From the NCBI GenBank assembly GCA_026874595.1, contig CM049306.1:77836142-77900141 (forward strand): a stretch of 64,000 nt of DNA, written 5' to 3'. The notes below the pieces were generated by a model. The model ran no database searches. It worked only from the letters and a program-made list of their open reading frames with translations, and was not told the DNA's origin. Source of the DNA: Sipunculus nudus. Taxonomy: Eukaryota > Annelida > Sipuncula > Golfingiida > Sipunculidae. Positions 35,731-47,821 of this stretch are shown piece by piece. Each line of letters opens with the position of its first letter. Within the stretch, counting starts at the first letter, position 1. Position numbers and translations under genes: made by a program.

Positions 35731-37999
35731 GGAGACAGGGGAATTTTTCTATTAACAAAAGAATATAAGGACATACTTAATAAAATAATATTGGCTTTAT
35801 GTGGAAAAGGAAGAAAATCGGTAAAAAAAGGAGGAAAAAAGAGATAAATTTTGACAAAGGCAGCATCAGAAAGTGAAATGAATATGTTATATATACAGAG
35901 TTTTTTAAGACTCAACGTTTTATGTGGTTGAAAAAAAATATTAAGATAAATTCAAGACAGACTGGAAGATGTTCTTTGAATTTTTCTGCCAATTCAGGAA
36001 CTATAGAATGATTCATGAATGTAATTATGATGCTACTTTATAAAAAAAAATAAACAACCAGAAATATATATATCAGTGCTCTTGTAATATGGAAAAATAT
36101 CCGTTATCAAACCTTGTCCGACCCATCATTTGGAAGAATATAAATATAACAGCAGAAAGTAAAGATTTTTGTAAATCATTTGATGGAGCAGGGCTTTTGT
36201 ATACAAACAAGATGTACAGAGACGATGGCGATTTTGTAAGTTTTCGTCATTAGGCTAACCAAGGGGCCAAAAAATTGATATCCTTGTGTATAGAACAATA
36301 ATAAGTCAAATAAAGACAGCGATGACTGAGAGACAAACGGGTATGGGGAAGACAATCAACACCATAGATGTAACATTAAACATAGGACCGTTATGATAAG
36401 CAATATTAAAACATAACAAACATATAACTTTTTTGTTAATATGATAAATGTTGATTAAGACATTAGTATAGAAAGATACAGTTAAGAGTATGATATTTTA
36501 GATAATGCTTGAAAGATATCGTACAGCATTGGGGCTTAGATGATAAGATAGAACGATAAATGAATCCCAATACAAAATATATCACGGATATATATTGAAA
36601 AATAAAAGTGTATAAATGCGGTATCGTAACAGCTCCATACTTTATATCTTGCCACACAGACCTTATTCTACATTTGTTCTTCAAGTGCCCACTATTTCAG
36701 CAGTTTCCGACAATCATCAGTAATCTATTTGGTATACCAATATATTTGATAACGGAAAGATAATATTAAGAGAAAATATCACCATTTGAAATGCTAAATA
36801 CTATATTTATACCACGATTGAATCACATATATTATATTGGATATATTTAAAGAGCTTTAAGGGAACCGGGAAAAATGGAATGTAGAGGTAAAAAAATGTT
36901 TAAATAGATTTTACTCTTGGGAAGCATTTTAGATTTAAAACATATTAGACAAGAAAATTATCGATCTGAATTCAAAATATCAGTTAAAGAAATATATAAG
37001 TACTTTACAGAACCCGATTCGTTCCTTTGGTCCAGTAAACAGGATAGTCGTGCAGTTGTATCAGACAGTCCTGACACTCACTTAGGTTACGTAAGAGACA
37101 ATGCCCAGGAAACTGTGATCATTATTTTGGTTCTCTGGTTTGTCTTGCTAAACCATCCTGTGTTAAAACTTTTCCTGGGAAGAATAAATGCTAGACTCCA
37201 AGTTCACATCTGCTGCTTTTTCACGATATGTTCAGTTTCTTGAGTATATTGTCTAGCATCTTTAAATACATTATAAAGGCTTTGGTTATACTGCTCTTTT
37301 GTCTGTTTAAGATTATGATATAATCTGTAGATGTATCCAGACATGGGTTCAAAGGATTTGTATTTGAAGTAATTGTTACTGTAATCGATGTTTTAATCCT
37401 GAAAGTTAATTGTAATTGTAATCGATTGCTTTTGAAAAATAATTATTGGACCAATTATTCTTTTCCGTTACCATTATATAAATGGTTTATGAATAATTCC
37501 AACAAACTTCAAAATTTAGTAAAGTATACCTTTCTTTCAAAAAATTTCCTATGTTTGTAACTTATAACTCCCTTTCTTCAAAGGCACATATACGTTTGAA
37601 ATAATGATTACCATCACAGATTACTGGTTCATTTTAACTGAAAACAGAAGTCTCCCAGCAAAACCATCCCTATGTGAAGACTTCAGGTTCCCCCGCCACC
37701 CGGGTGTATTTTAACCTGATTTCATGTTACCCCTCCCCCACTCCTAATTACAGGTTACCATCCGGGATAGTCTTAACCTAGTTTCAGGTTTCTCCCACAC
37801 CTTTAGATTACTCTTCGTTGATTTAATAAAATGATAAATTGTAATGCTTTTATCTATGCATAATGAATATTTATCATGCCTTGTATGTGAATAGGTACCT
37901 TTAATTCTAAGTCCATAAGGCACAAGTGATATTGTGTCTTTGTCACTATTCGCTGGTTTGTTTGTAGGCAACTTTACTAAAAAAATGAAGAAAGTTTTT

Positions 38000-38215
38000 G
38001 ATGACGTTAGGTTTAGGGTAACACTTACGAGACATACCAGTAAACTTTGAAGGTAATCTGGGTCATCATAATATTTATTTAAAGGACTGCTCACTATTGT
38101 AGAGGTGGAGCACTTGACGCCTTTATAATTCACGAGAATATCATATGGAACTTTTAGTGTCAGTTTCTGAGTAAAGTTTAAGTTGACACTGCCTGGATTA
38201 AACACATGTGTAGCC
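38000..38215 (-). CDS. Unrecognised exon-like ORF
   Basis: On the minus strand the 153-codon frame (38205-37744) has a compositionally protein-like first third: FNPGSVNLNFTQKLTLKVPY, DILVNYKGVKCSTSTIV, LNKYYDDPDYLQSLL. It is followed at once by a GTATGT that would make a good donor (about 38033). An acceptor could lie at the CAG near 38195. After the candidate donor the frame looks non-coding and belongs to the duplicated spacer. This may be one exon of an unrelated host gene cut by the duplication boundary at about 37990. I do not recognise the domain. Confidence 0.35.
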
Positions 38216-38464
38216 TAATTGGAGCTGCTTTGCTCCGGTGGGCACAGTGACCTGTGAGGCAACCACATAGTTGGAATTGTGACACACATTTTTCTTTGCC
38301 TTGATATATTTCTAATGCTTACAAACAACATATCAACATCTGATTAGGACTTTGATGATATTCCGGATCTATATATCCAAATTGTTGATCGAAGTATATG
38401 CATGGCCAAAGAGTGTTCCAGTTAAAATGTTTAAATTATGTCTTCCCCTCAATGGGGTAGACAT

Positions 38465-39260
38465 TCAAATTTTTGTCTGTCGTCATCATCGTCCGTCGTC
38501 GTCGTCTGTGTCATTTTTTCGAAAGCGATAACTTTTCAACGACTAAACATTTTTTCATGAAACTTGAAATTGGAATTGTTTCTACCAATATCCCGCAAGA
38601 GTTCTAGAACCTGTGACCTTGACTTGAATCAGCAAGGTCAAATCAGCCTGAAAAGAAATCAATTGTAAACACTATAACTTTTGAAGTACAGAATATTCTT
38701 CTCAAATTTAAAACAGTAATCGTTTCAACCAAGTTCTTTGAGGAGATCGAAAACTGGTGACCTTGAACTGCATCTTCAATTCAGATGGAACAGAAAATAT
38801 TTGTGAACACTGTAACTTTTAAAACACTCGATATATTTTGATGAAATTCGAAATTTAAACTGTTTTTACCAATATATCAGACGAGTTTTATCTTGACCTT
38901 CATCATCAAGGTCAAATAGGCTGAACAATTATTTTGTTTGTGTACCCCATAACTTGAAAGTATAGCACATTTTTTCTTCAAATTTGAAGCACTAGTTGGT
39001 TTAACAATGTTCTTTAATGAATTTGGAAAATATTGACCTCGAATGTCAAAGTTAAATCAGCTTGAATAGAAATTATTTGTGAAACATATAACTTTTGAAC
39101 AATTCTGTATATTCATGAAATTTACCTTGTAAAATGTTTCTTTCGAAATCTTGGAACCTTAAAAAATTGGTGACCTTGACCTTCATCTACAATGTCTTAT
39201 CAGCCGGATTAAAAATTATTTGCGATTGCTGTGACTTTTGATGTATAATTTTCCCTTAAA
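38465..39260 (+). repeat. Array of diverged repeats of about 130-170 bases (GTGACCTTGAC type)
   Basis: Five to six units share, in order, TGGTGACCTTGAC, CATC..CAAGGTCAAAT.AGC, TGAA.AGAAAT.ATTTGTGAACAC and TATAACTTTTGAA. They occur near 38611, 38755, 38890, 39030 and 39168. The array opens with GTCGTCATCATCGTCCGTCG. It resembles repeats I recall from mollusc genomes. No protein is coded in any stable frame. Confidence 0.7.
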
Positions 39261-39419
39261 CTTAGGGATGGGAGGCAGGGGAGACATATATGTTTTTTAT
39301 GGCAAAACAACCTCATTCTATTTATTTATTCTAGTTATTTTATTATGTAACTGATTTCTTTTATCTATTTGTTCATAATGACACAAATGTTAAGGGCTCA
39401 CACCAGTCTCTTACCCAAC

Positions 39420-39605
39420 TGCTGTTCTTGTCATATAACGTTAATTGTATGAAAGCACAAAAGTAATTGCAAAAGTAATTGTAATTACTTAAAGAAGTAA
39501 TCGTAGTAGTAATCGATTACTTTTCTGAGAAAATAAAAGTAATTGTAATTGTAAAGTAATTAAAAGTAATAGTATTTGTAGTCGTAGTGATTACAAAGAG
39601 ATTTT
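39420..39605. repeat. AAGTAATTGTAATTAC low-complexity repeat
   Basis: Repeated AAGTAATTGTAA words in both orientations, including TAATCGATTACTTTT. Shorter versions occur near 37365-37440 and 21320-21355. Non-coding. Confidence 0.6.
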
Positions 39606-39910
39606 GCACCATCAATATTGTCTGAGTCAATTTCACCCGGTCTCATTGAGTTTGGAATGGTTGTACCGAAAGCACAGTAACATTTTTAAAGAACATGGGC
39701 AACACAGAGTCGCGTTCTATTCTGATAGTGAAATCGTGTATACAGCGCCTCGGTGAACAGGGTACCTGGAAACACGAGTCCACACAGACTCGTGCCTTGA
39801 TCATAGGGCTTTCACTGAATGATTCACTGAGCAGACGATCACATGATCCAATTTTATTATTCAATACTAATTAAATTTTACTGTCAGCTTTACAAATTAT
39901 TCTTATTCTT

Positions 39911-39914
<4 letters not shown>

Positions 39915-39972
<58 letters not shown>
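39915..39972. repeat. (TA)n microsatellite
   Basis: About 58 bases of uninterrupted TA at the start of the spacer block that matches 27660-28140, where only mixed ACAC/TATA is present. Confidence 0.95.
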
Positions 39973-39976
<4 letters not shown>

Positions 39977-41094
39977 CATTATACATACAAGCATGAAATC
40001 CCTGTTTGAACTTAGTATTGTATTCAAATGTTGACAGTTTGCAGTCAGTCGTTCTCTTCAATTTCTGAGAGTTGGGTAATTAAACATGATGTTTTCAACA
40101 TGGAGTTGTATCTGCTTTAAAAAGACAATTAATGGTCAGACTGCCCTGACTCGCTTCAGCTTTTACATATCTACTCTATATCAAAGGTATAATAACCATA
40201 CATAAGAACAAGAAAATCACAAGTGCCTTTTAAAAAAATGAATAAATAGCTGTATATTGAGGAACATGCCATAATCGAATATATAAAATTTATTGTTGCA
40301 TATGGCGACACCAGGCGTTCCGTTCCCCTTTTCACAATAAGAGCGATGTATGCAAACGTATGTGATAAATGCCTCTGTTTTTTATTTTAGAGATGCCCCG
40401 AACAAAGGTAAATTGTTGACACAAAAGGTTTTATCATCAGTGTCAGATTACCTTATCAGTATAATAATCAGCTGCTATTGTGCCCTAAGATGGCGCAAAT
40501 GCCAAAACCAAGGCAGTTTACAAAAGGCCGGTTCATAGCATTTTTATTTTTATCTTTCAAAGATAACACAAGCAAAAGACCTCAAAACACTAGCTGGCAC
40601 CTTAACACACCGCGGAAAATATTTTGTTGAAAGTTTCTATCCCACGGCGTTGCGTCTGGGGGGTTATGGGTCAGTCCGTCGGCCTTTTAGCCATATAATT
40701 AGGATAGCATAAAGCAGCAAAATTATGAAACATATTTTATGGAATGATATTTCACATGTTTCAGTTTGGTCTGCATATTCGCGGAATCTGAAATTAAAAG
40801 AAACCCTTTTTTGTATCTGATATATAACTAGTGGCCTATGGACCATGGTGCTAGGCTGAATTCAAGGTCACCGGGGCGATGAGCTGTCACTTAAAACGAA
40901 ATGAACATGATTGGCTCCGTGTATTCCTCGCTTTCCCGTGTCTTTCAGCACAAGGTTTCATCTGATTGGACAAAAATACAGTACTCCCCTCTGGTGTAGC
41001 AATTCAGGATACAAGGTCATAACAAACAGCGACACCATATAGGAAGTAGGCCTATAGTTAAAGCGATGTGTAAAGAGCGTAATAATATTATGGC

Positions 41095-41955
41095 TCACAT
41101 AGGAGTCCAATGGAGCATGAAATAGTCAGTTTTTGTTATCATACTACCTAACCATGACCCCGGAAGAGGCCAATCCTAAATCAATTGAGCTAAATCAATT
41201 TTATAATCTTCACTTTCAGAAAAGACAACATCATTACCTTTAATATTCTCTTTGCTCCATTTTAATCCATTACTGCAGACAATGAATAAGACTCGTCCGT
41301 ACCGATTTCTAAAGAAATCCATAGCTCTTTTCATGTAATTTGTGTCAGCTACCGTGTAGCCTTTGTTTATATAGTAATCTGTTAAAAAGTCACCTCATCG
41401 GACATGCACCCCAATTTTTGTCATCTGCGTTTTTCGCAAAGTGTGAGGAATTATTGTCTTTAAATATTTCTTAGCCGCATTTTGAATGTGTGAATGGAAA
41501 GAGAAGTGGGCCCTCAGTTTATCCTCAACATTGGAGAAGTATTTCCAAGATTGGTAATATCCATTGAGCCGAATAATCGCGTTTCCTAAATACCATTTCA
41601 AATCCTCGGTGTTATTGTCATACGTGCCCTACTTTTCATTTTTATTCACATATTCTACACCTGTCATGTTGTTAATGTCGCCCGGCAAAGGGGTAACATT
41701 TGCTTTAAAAACAGCATACACTGGTACATCGTATGGCAGGACGGCTCGCAGTCCATTACGCTCTGCTATTCCTAACAGTGATGCGTAATTAAACATAATA
41801 TTTCCCAACCCTCGTTCCCTAACTTCGACTGTAAGAAGACCTCGGTGTGAATTGTGGCTTCGTACCTTTAATTCATTCCATTGCCATATTAAATAAATAA
41901 TTAGTATAGAAACAAACAAAAAACTTGTGCAATGCATTTCCTTTTGCCTCACCAT
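41095..41955 (-). pseudogene. GT11 fucosyltransferase pseudogene E, nearly complete
   Basis: From an ATG at 41953-41955 it reads MVRQKEMHC, a hydrophobic anchor (SFLFVSILIIYLIW), ERGLGNIMFNYASLLGIAER and so on to the C-terminus FMLHWTPM with a TGA at 41095. Two in-frame stops are visible: TAG at 41629-41631 after NKNEK, and TGA at 41395-41397. The second replaces the second arginine of HVRRGD (a CGA-to-TGA change). In addition about 75 bases corresponding to the GTFGWWAAWLANG box are missing at about 41185. The rest aligns colinearly with copy D, for example FIVCSNGLKWSKENIKG. It is a recently or gently decayed paralogue. An acceptor-like TTTCGATTTCAG lies upstream near 42000-42010. Confidence 0.9.
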
Positions 41956-41999
41956 GTTGAAAAGAAGATATTCTACTTGTGTCAGCACGGTATGCAAAT

Positions 42000-43299
42000 C
42001 TGAAATCGAAATATACGATCTCTGTATCATAATTCTAAACTGTTTTCGGGGGGGGGGGGGGGACCACACACGACCTACCACACACAGGTTGAACACGCGG
42101 CTGGCAAAGAGCAGCTTCCATATCTCGAACAGCCGTCCGCAAGAGTACTCAAAACATGACAACGTCATCATAAAAACATCACCATGACGACGTAATTTCC
42201 TCGCTGGCCTATGAATTATCATACAAATCTACCTTACTTGTAATCGAAATACATAAAACAGATCTTAATTGATTTTGATGAAGAAACATACGAGAAAAAA
42301 AAGTGGCTACCGTGTCAAGGCAGTAATAATAAACTTTCGGTGCGGACAATTCTGATACTGTTATTTCTGAAGCTGTATTGGAAATCAAACAGGTCAAAAG
42401 TATTAAAAGGGGCGAATTTTGATGAGGACGGAAATTTAATTTTACATATTCTAGTCAAAATACCTATTCGTCTCGAACTGCCATGGAATTTCATGGAAAG
42501 CTATAAAAAATCATACATTCTGACATTTGCACAAGCATTCATAAACAATCACACCAACCACCCTGGTTTCTTAACTTTTGCCACTTTCATTTCGTTGGTA
42601 GTGGTAATAACTTACCAATAACAAGGGAGGGCCCTTCATTCCCTTGAACTTACGAAAGGTTGTGTAATTGTACGTGACTTTATTACCATACATGCATATA
42701 TATTTCGTTTCGGTACACCTGTTCTGTAGCATTCACTAACAATTCACGACAAATGCCGATATCATCTTTCACGCTGCGGTAACTTTATTGTATCTCTTTG
42801 TAGCTGAGAGAGACAAAAGAACATTTCACACTGATTTGGTTTAAATATGATATTATAAAAGTTAGGCCGACCATAAAATTGTTTTACAGCTCTTTTTCAT
42901 AACGGCCTGCCGACCTTTAATATTAAGTTACGTTGGCTGTACATACTACACACACATACGCGTATATGCGAACAAGCGAGGACCTTGCTTTCACCTTATA
43001 CTTCAAAGGACTAAAAATTCTGCTAGAGTTAGCAAGAAGAGCTATTGAGATCTGAAAACACTTAGGGCACGCATATTTCCTCGCAAACTTTTTTTAAAAG
43101 TAAAAGGCTGGTTAGACGTGAGAACGATGCATTGACTCAGCGCATAACTTACGAGGACAACGTGCGAGGACTCAGTTTATGTTAGTCTTCGTATCATAGA
43201 GAGGACCTACTAATCAGCATATCAAGCACACTTGTGTTAAACATATTTATTTATGACAGAATTTCAAAAGTAGCCAATCAGGCTCATGTACATGCTTTC

Positions 43300-43354
<55 letters not shown>

Positions 43355-45435
43355 ACATCACGGTACAAGTACGGCATACATGCAGTCATATACAGTTACA
43401 TCAAAGCAGTTCCAGTGTTTGCTTGAGAAATAAAATATGTTATTATTTTATTATTACAGTATAAATAATTACAAGTTATACAGAACACGAAGAATATATA
43501 CAACGTTATAACATTGTAATTCGGAGTAACATTAAAAAAAAAGATAAAAAAAAAATACGTTGAAGTATTATGCATATGCGTATATTCTTTGTTGGTGTTT
43601 TCTGGAAAAGCTGTGAATAATAAGAAAATGCATTTCTAAACACTTATCAAATTTCAATTATGAAGATTGTTAAATAGATCAGGTAGATAACTCACCATTT
43701 TTTTTTCATGAGTTCTCTTATCAGTCACAAATACTTCAGACGCCATGTCAGATAATCTTTCGGGCTGTGTGGAACTAAAGTGCCATGTTAACGTTGTGGA
43801 CGCAGTGTCAGTCATGGTCTTATTATGTCAATCAGCGTCAATCATTCTTGAAGTTTAATTTGATTGAAAGGAGATTGAGATTCAGTTTGTCCATCACTAC
43901 TGCCTATGTTTGTAAATTCGGCACTTGCAGTACCCCTCGACCCAGTATCTTCTTTCAGAGGAGTATTTTGCAAACAGTAACATTTTCTTTTCGGATTGTA
44001 CAAATATATTTCAGTTATCTAAAAGAGGAAAACAACCACAAACAGGCCAAATTATTATATTGAGGTAAATGTGTTATATATATATATGACATGTCTTATA
44101 ATCAACAGATTTTGATGCAATTTTATAGAAGATTAGAGCGAATCCTTAGGGACAATCTGATAATCTGAATCATGATACCATTCTTTTGTTAAGAAAGATG
44201 TTGGCTGTTGAGTGATAGGGCAATCTGTCTATCTTTGAAGAAGGTGCGACCTAGTCATTCACCAAAATTTGGGAAAACCTTAATTAAAATTTCCGAACGT
44301 TTCCATATTGTGCAAAGTTGAGCTGAACTGTGTGGATAACATTGAATTTGTGAATACAATGCTATCGTCTTGGATCCATATATTTCCCTCGCTTACAATC
44401 CACAAATGAATGTTGTATCAAGACGATGCTAATACTCCGGATCCAGTAATTCATAATTTTGACGGAAATGTGTGTTCTCTTGACGGTGTCTGATATTTTA
44501 GCATAATCTTTTAATCCAAATTAGTATGGAATGAAATCCGGTGAGAACTCATAAGCTTTTTTTACTTTATATACTGAGGGATAATGCTAGTAAATTGAGT
44601 GATGAGGGAAAACGAGATATTCAGGCTTGTTTTAAAACAATCAATTTATCAATAGATGGTATGTATTTTCCTTCATATACTCAAAGCCATGATGCTGGAA
44701 TGATAAGATAAAACATTCCAGTCTGTCTGTGCAATTTATGATTATTAATATACATTAAATATCTGAGGAATCTTATTTAAAGGGCGTCATTTGATAATTC
44801 CAATCATAAAATAATTTCCGACATTAGATATAGAGGTAAAGATATGTTGCTTGTTAAGTTTGGATGTGAACTGGTCGAATGATATATATTCATATTACTT
44901 TATATTCAACTAGAGGGTAAGCGAAAATTATCTTTGGGAACTGTAGGAAAATGCATATAGAATTTGGCTTGTCACCAAACATTTCTTAAAGGCCATGATA
45001 TGTACAGAAATATGTATGTATGTATCTTGATGGAAGTGTCTACATATGTTCACCGAAAGGATAAATCTAATGTGCTTGCGACATAGTGATTACAACATCT
45101 GACATTACTGACATGGATTATGTACACCGTATATCTGAGTCGCATTTGGACCTGTCTTGCAAAGGGGTTTAACAGTACATTAGTGATACAGCTACAACAC
45201 TTCAGCGACTGATTGTTTTTAAAGGTGAGCGATGTATTTATTATTTGAGACATTATGCCATATGGCAATATTCGAGATCCAGAAAATGTTGAACACATTC
45301 CTGATGCAATAAGTGCAATTAGCGAGTATCAACTGCGACTCGTATCTTAGGCGCACTTGAACATACTTCGTATTATTGTGGGGACCGAGTCACACATGGT
45401 TGAACAAATAGTTGCCATATCTTTACGAGCTAGGT
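42000..45435. other. No gene seen; (TA)n at 43302-43352
   Basis: AT-rich DNA with a G-run at 42048-42061 and a (TA)n tract at 43302-43352. The open stretches at 42340-42621 and 43785-44063 show no motif, and I cannot relate them to other parts of the window. This is the longest stretch without any recognisable repeat partner. Confidence 0.55.
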
Positions 45436-45439
45436 CATA

Positions 45440-45690
45440 TACATGCACAGTGGTTTTAAAAGGTCTATGTCTATAGATGTAATTTTGGTATGAAAACTGA
45501 TCCAGAGTGGTAGCTACGTCATAGTTATTCGCTGTTGAATGTTGTGACCCTACAAGATTTTAACTTTAAGCCGCCTGGCTTTCCCATTGTATTTAGTTAA
45601 TAACTTTACGAATACAAACGATATATCAAATTTGGTCTAAATAGATAGCTAAGACACAGGGTTTTCTGTTGGTGTGTCACTTGTGGCAGT
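45440..45690 (-). repeat. Inverted third copy of the 1606-1905 repeat
   Basis: Read on the minus strand, this stretch follows 1650-1900 and 50370-50620 closely. It shares the CTATAGATG, TTTTGGTATGA and CTGATCCAGAGT segments in the same order. It lies just upstream of the second segmental duplication copy and points the opposite way. It is a decayed non-coding repeat. Confidence 0.7.
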
Positions 45691-45764
45691 TTTATTCATT
45701 TATTGTCAGAGCAGATACTAATAATTACGCCTACCCCTCATCTGGTTCAGGCCTTCACTGGCCC

Positions 45765-46338
45765 ATACTCACTCAGTGCTTTTACTGGCCGTAGGGAACT
45801 TAAGGCACTGAAGCATCTTAAACAGAGCACTATATACCAGCAGACTTTCAAAACTCTGGGTGAAACTTGAACTCCATCTGCATAGCTTTGTGAAAGGCTT
45901 AAGGACTTTGTTTGCAGAATGAACGCATCCCCTTCAACTACGCATGAAGTCAATGAGATTTGCTATGATCTGTTCAGTGCAAAACGTGGAGACTTAGAAT
46001 TCCACCATGCAAAGATTGTCTGCACAATTATGTTCTTCACGTGAATTATCAGATTAAAGGATCTTTGTTAGCCAACTTGCTATGCAAGACCCTAAAGGCA
46101 TGCTAGGACTACAGATGAAAAAAAGCAGTCTCCCATTGGATGATGGGATCATCTCTACACCCGAATTTGTGATGGAGTTGATATTGTGCAAAGGTGTAAG
46201 TACTGCAGACTTCCTGACTGCACATGTCTGGCGAAAATGCACAATTAAGTGTGAGATTCAAACGTGCGCAAACCAAAGAAGTGAGGATGAGGAAGAGACC
46301 GAGGTAGAGCTCGAGGATTCTGATGATTGTGAAAACTG
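45765..46338 (+). pseudogene. Degenerate cysteine-cluster (CXC-like) ORF, copy 2
   Basis: One frame reads LSAFTGRRELKALKHLKQ and later HEVNEICYDLFSAKRGDL. A second frame then gives a cysteine-rich stretch (CKYCRLPDCTCLA), and a third ends with the acidic tail of the 46082-46339 ORF (EEETEVELEDSDD, stop at 46337-46339). This arrangement, with a conserved helical part, a tesmin/TSO1-like cysteine cluster and an acidic tail, matches an uncharacterised protein family I remember as high-copy in invertebrate genomes. That recollection is not checked. The reading frame is broken several times, so this is a relic. It could be part of a transposon, and I cannot assign a class or a function. Confidence 0.5.
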
Positions 46339-46339
46339 A

Positions 46340-46455
46340 TTATGGCTAGTGGGTTTAGAGGGTCGAGGGGTAAAACACTATGGCGACCCGGGTTCGATTC
46401 ACCTCGTTCAGCCTCGTTTGCCAGCCTCGCCATCTGACATTCACCGGGTGTTTTA
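46340..46455 (+). repeat. tRNA-like (SINE head) module, copy 2
   Basis: This is the duplicate of 302-425 and the better preserved of the two. It has the A-box-like GGCTAGTGGG at 46344 and the B-box-like GGGTTCGATTC near 46390. No convincing acceptor stem was seen. Confidence 0.4.
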
Positions 46456-46499
46456 TTCCCAAATGTGCCACATTCCCTTGATCATATGCCTACTTCAAA

Positions 46500-47205
46500 T
46501 TTCAACTTAAGACGAGTAAGGAATATTTCATCAAGCCGGTGTGTTATCGCGCGGGCCCAGCTTACCTGGCCGCGTCTTTGGGAAACAACAAGGCATGGAA
46601 GGCCAGTTTTGCTCATGATAGACAACTCCCCACAGCCATATCATACCTGGCGATTGCCCTAAGTGACCCAGTTTGCTGGACGAAGCTTGCCTGGGATTCC
46701 GTCAGCAGCGGCAATTGTTCGAAACACACAAGCGTTATACCCAAGGATGACCAGCCAAATGAAACACATCAGCCTGATGGTCCAGAAGCAAAGCAAAGCG
46801 TCTGCAAACACTTACAGATAGCCTCGGGATTGACCACAGACCACAGTCTCCTCAGGAATCGATTAATGCCGACCAGAATATCGGAACGGCACAGCCTTTG
46901 AGCGATCAGGATATCGTGGAAACAGTGAGAGGCAGCGATGATACAGTCAGTCCAACCTAAGAACCTGAGGAAAAAATTCACCAAACTCCTCCCACATACG
47001 TTGGAGTCCGCAAAACCATGAAGACCATTTTGCGATATTTCGAGAGCTCAGCCGACAGCGAACAGTCCGATATAGACGCATTTTACAGGATGGACCAATG
47101 AATAACAGACCTTCAGTCACAAGCTGGTAAACAATGCTCCATTACGGAATTCTTTTTGAAAGTGAAACGGCAAAAGGAGGACCATGAGGAATTTAATATT
47201 TTGAC
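46500..47205 (+). pseudogene. Tigger/pogo-like DDE transposase relic, copy 2
   Basis: This duplicate of 530-1325 lacks its 160-base insert. Motifs read in broken frames are LGNNKAWKASF (46567-46600), LLMIDNSPQ (the second aspartate motif, about 46610-46635), KLAWDSVSSGNCS, and the tail MKTILRYFESSADSEQSDID followed by SITEFFLKVKRQKEDHEEFN. The tail matches the conserved C-terminus of Tigger transposases, which usually ends in a motif like SIxxFF. Several stops and shifts break the frame. A (TA)n tract follows directly at 47209, whereas copy 1 has a short mixed AT stretch at that point. Confidence 0.6.

Positions 47206-47208
<3 letters not shown>

Positions 47209-47258
<50 letters not shown>
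47209..47258. repeat. (TA)n microsatellite
   Basis: It directly follows the Tigger relic in duplication copy 2. Copy 1 has only a short ATATGTTATACATATATAT at the same place (1320-1340). Confidence 0.95.
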
Positions 47259-47260
<2 letters not shown>

Positions 47261-47821
47261 TTCTTAATAAATTGTACACGCTGTATTTTTCTTAAGTTAT
47301 TTATATTTTTTTTTTCATTCGATGTGAACAAAGTATTAAATGTGTAAACAGTTTTATATTTTTTTAATATGACTAGTTAAAGACGTCCTAATAAATTCAT
47401 AGCCCGGTTTAAGCTACTCTGCCCATCCTATTTGGGACCCCGATCAACCACCACCCTCGCTAACTGCCAAAAATTCCTACGGTCCATAGGTTTACGAACG
47501 AAAAAGGTTAGACTGTAATTGTGAAATCGATCGTGTAATAAATAAAGTTTATATATAATGAACTGAATCAAACTGTCTGGATGGCAAAAGTGTAGATAAC
47601 ATTAAGGGCAGGATGAGAAAATAAATGCAATATTGTGGAAACTAGTACCTATCGTGTTATATTTACTGGTGGTATATACTTAGCATAGAAAAAGTATTAA
47701 TGATTGGCTTAAGGAAAAAAGAGGTTGTTAATATTATCAGCTATGAAGGCTGTTTTTATATTCCTTTACAAAATTTTTACATTAGGAAAAAAAAAAAAAA
47801 CAATCAAGACAAGATAAGGAC

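Larger units (their letters stand above)
30540..37985 (-). repeat. Fucosyltransferase-bearing duplicon, unit 2
   Basis: This is the partner of 12820-21850 and carries the one intact fucosyltransferase frame. The distal block, 35300-37985, follows 19480-21850. That includes (TA)n at the same anchor (35683 and 19921), a TCTTGCCACACAGAC-type segment and the C-rich 37680-37810 stretch. Homology ends at about 37990. Beyond it unit 2 continues into an unrelated ORF and unit 1 into a truncated fucosyltransferase. Confidence 0.8.

Noticed and set aside
42340-42621. 93-codon plus-strand open frame
   Set aside because: No motif, no partner in the window, no splice signals, and length within chance expectation for this much sequence.
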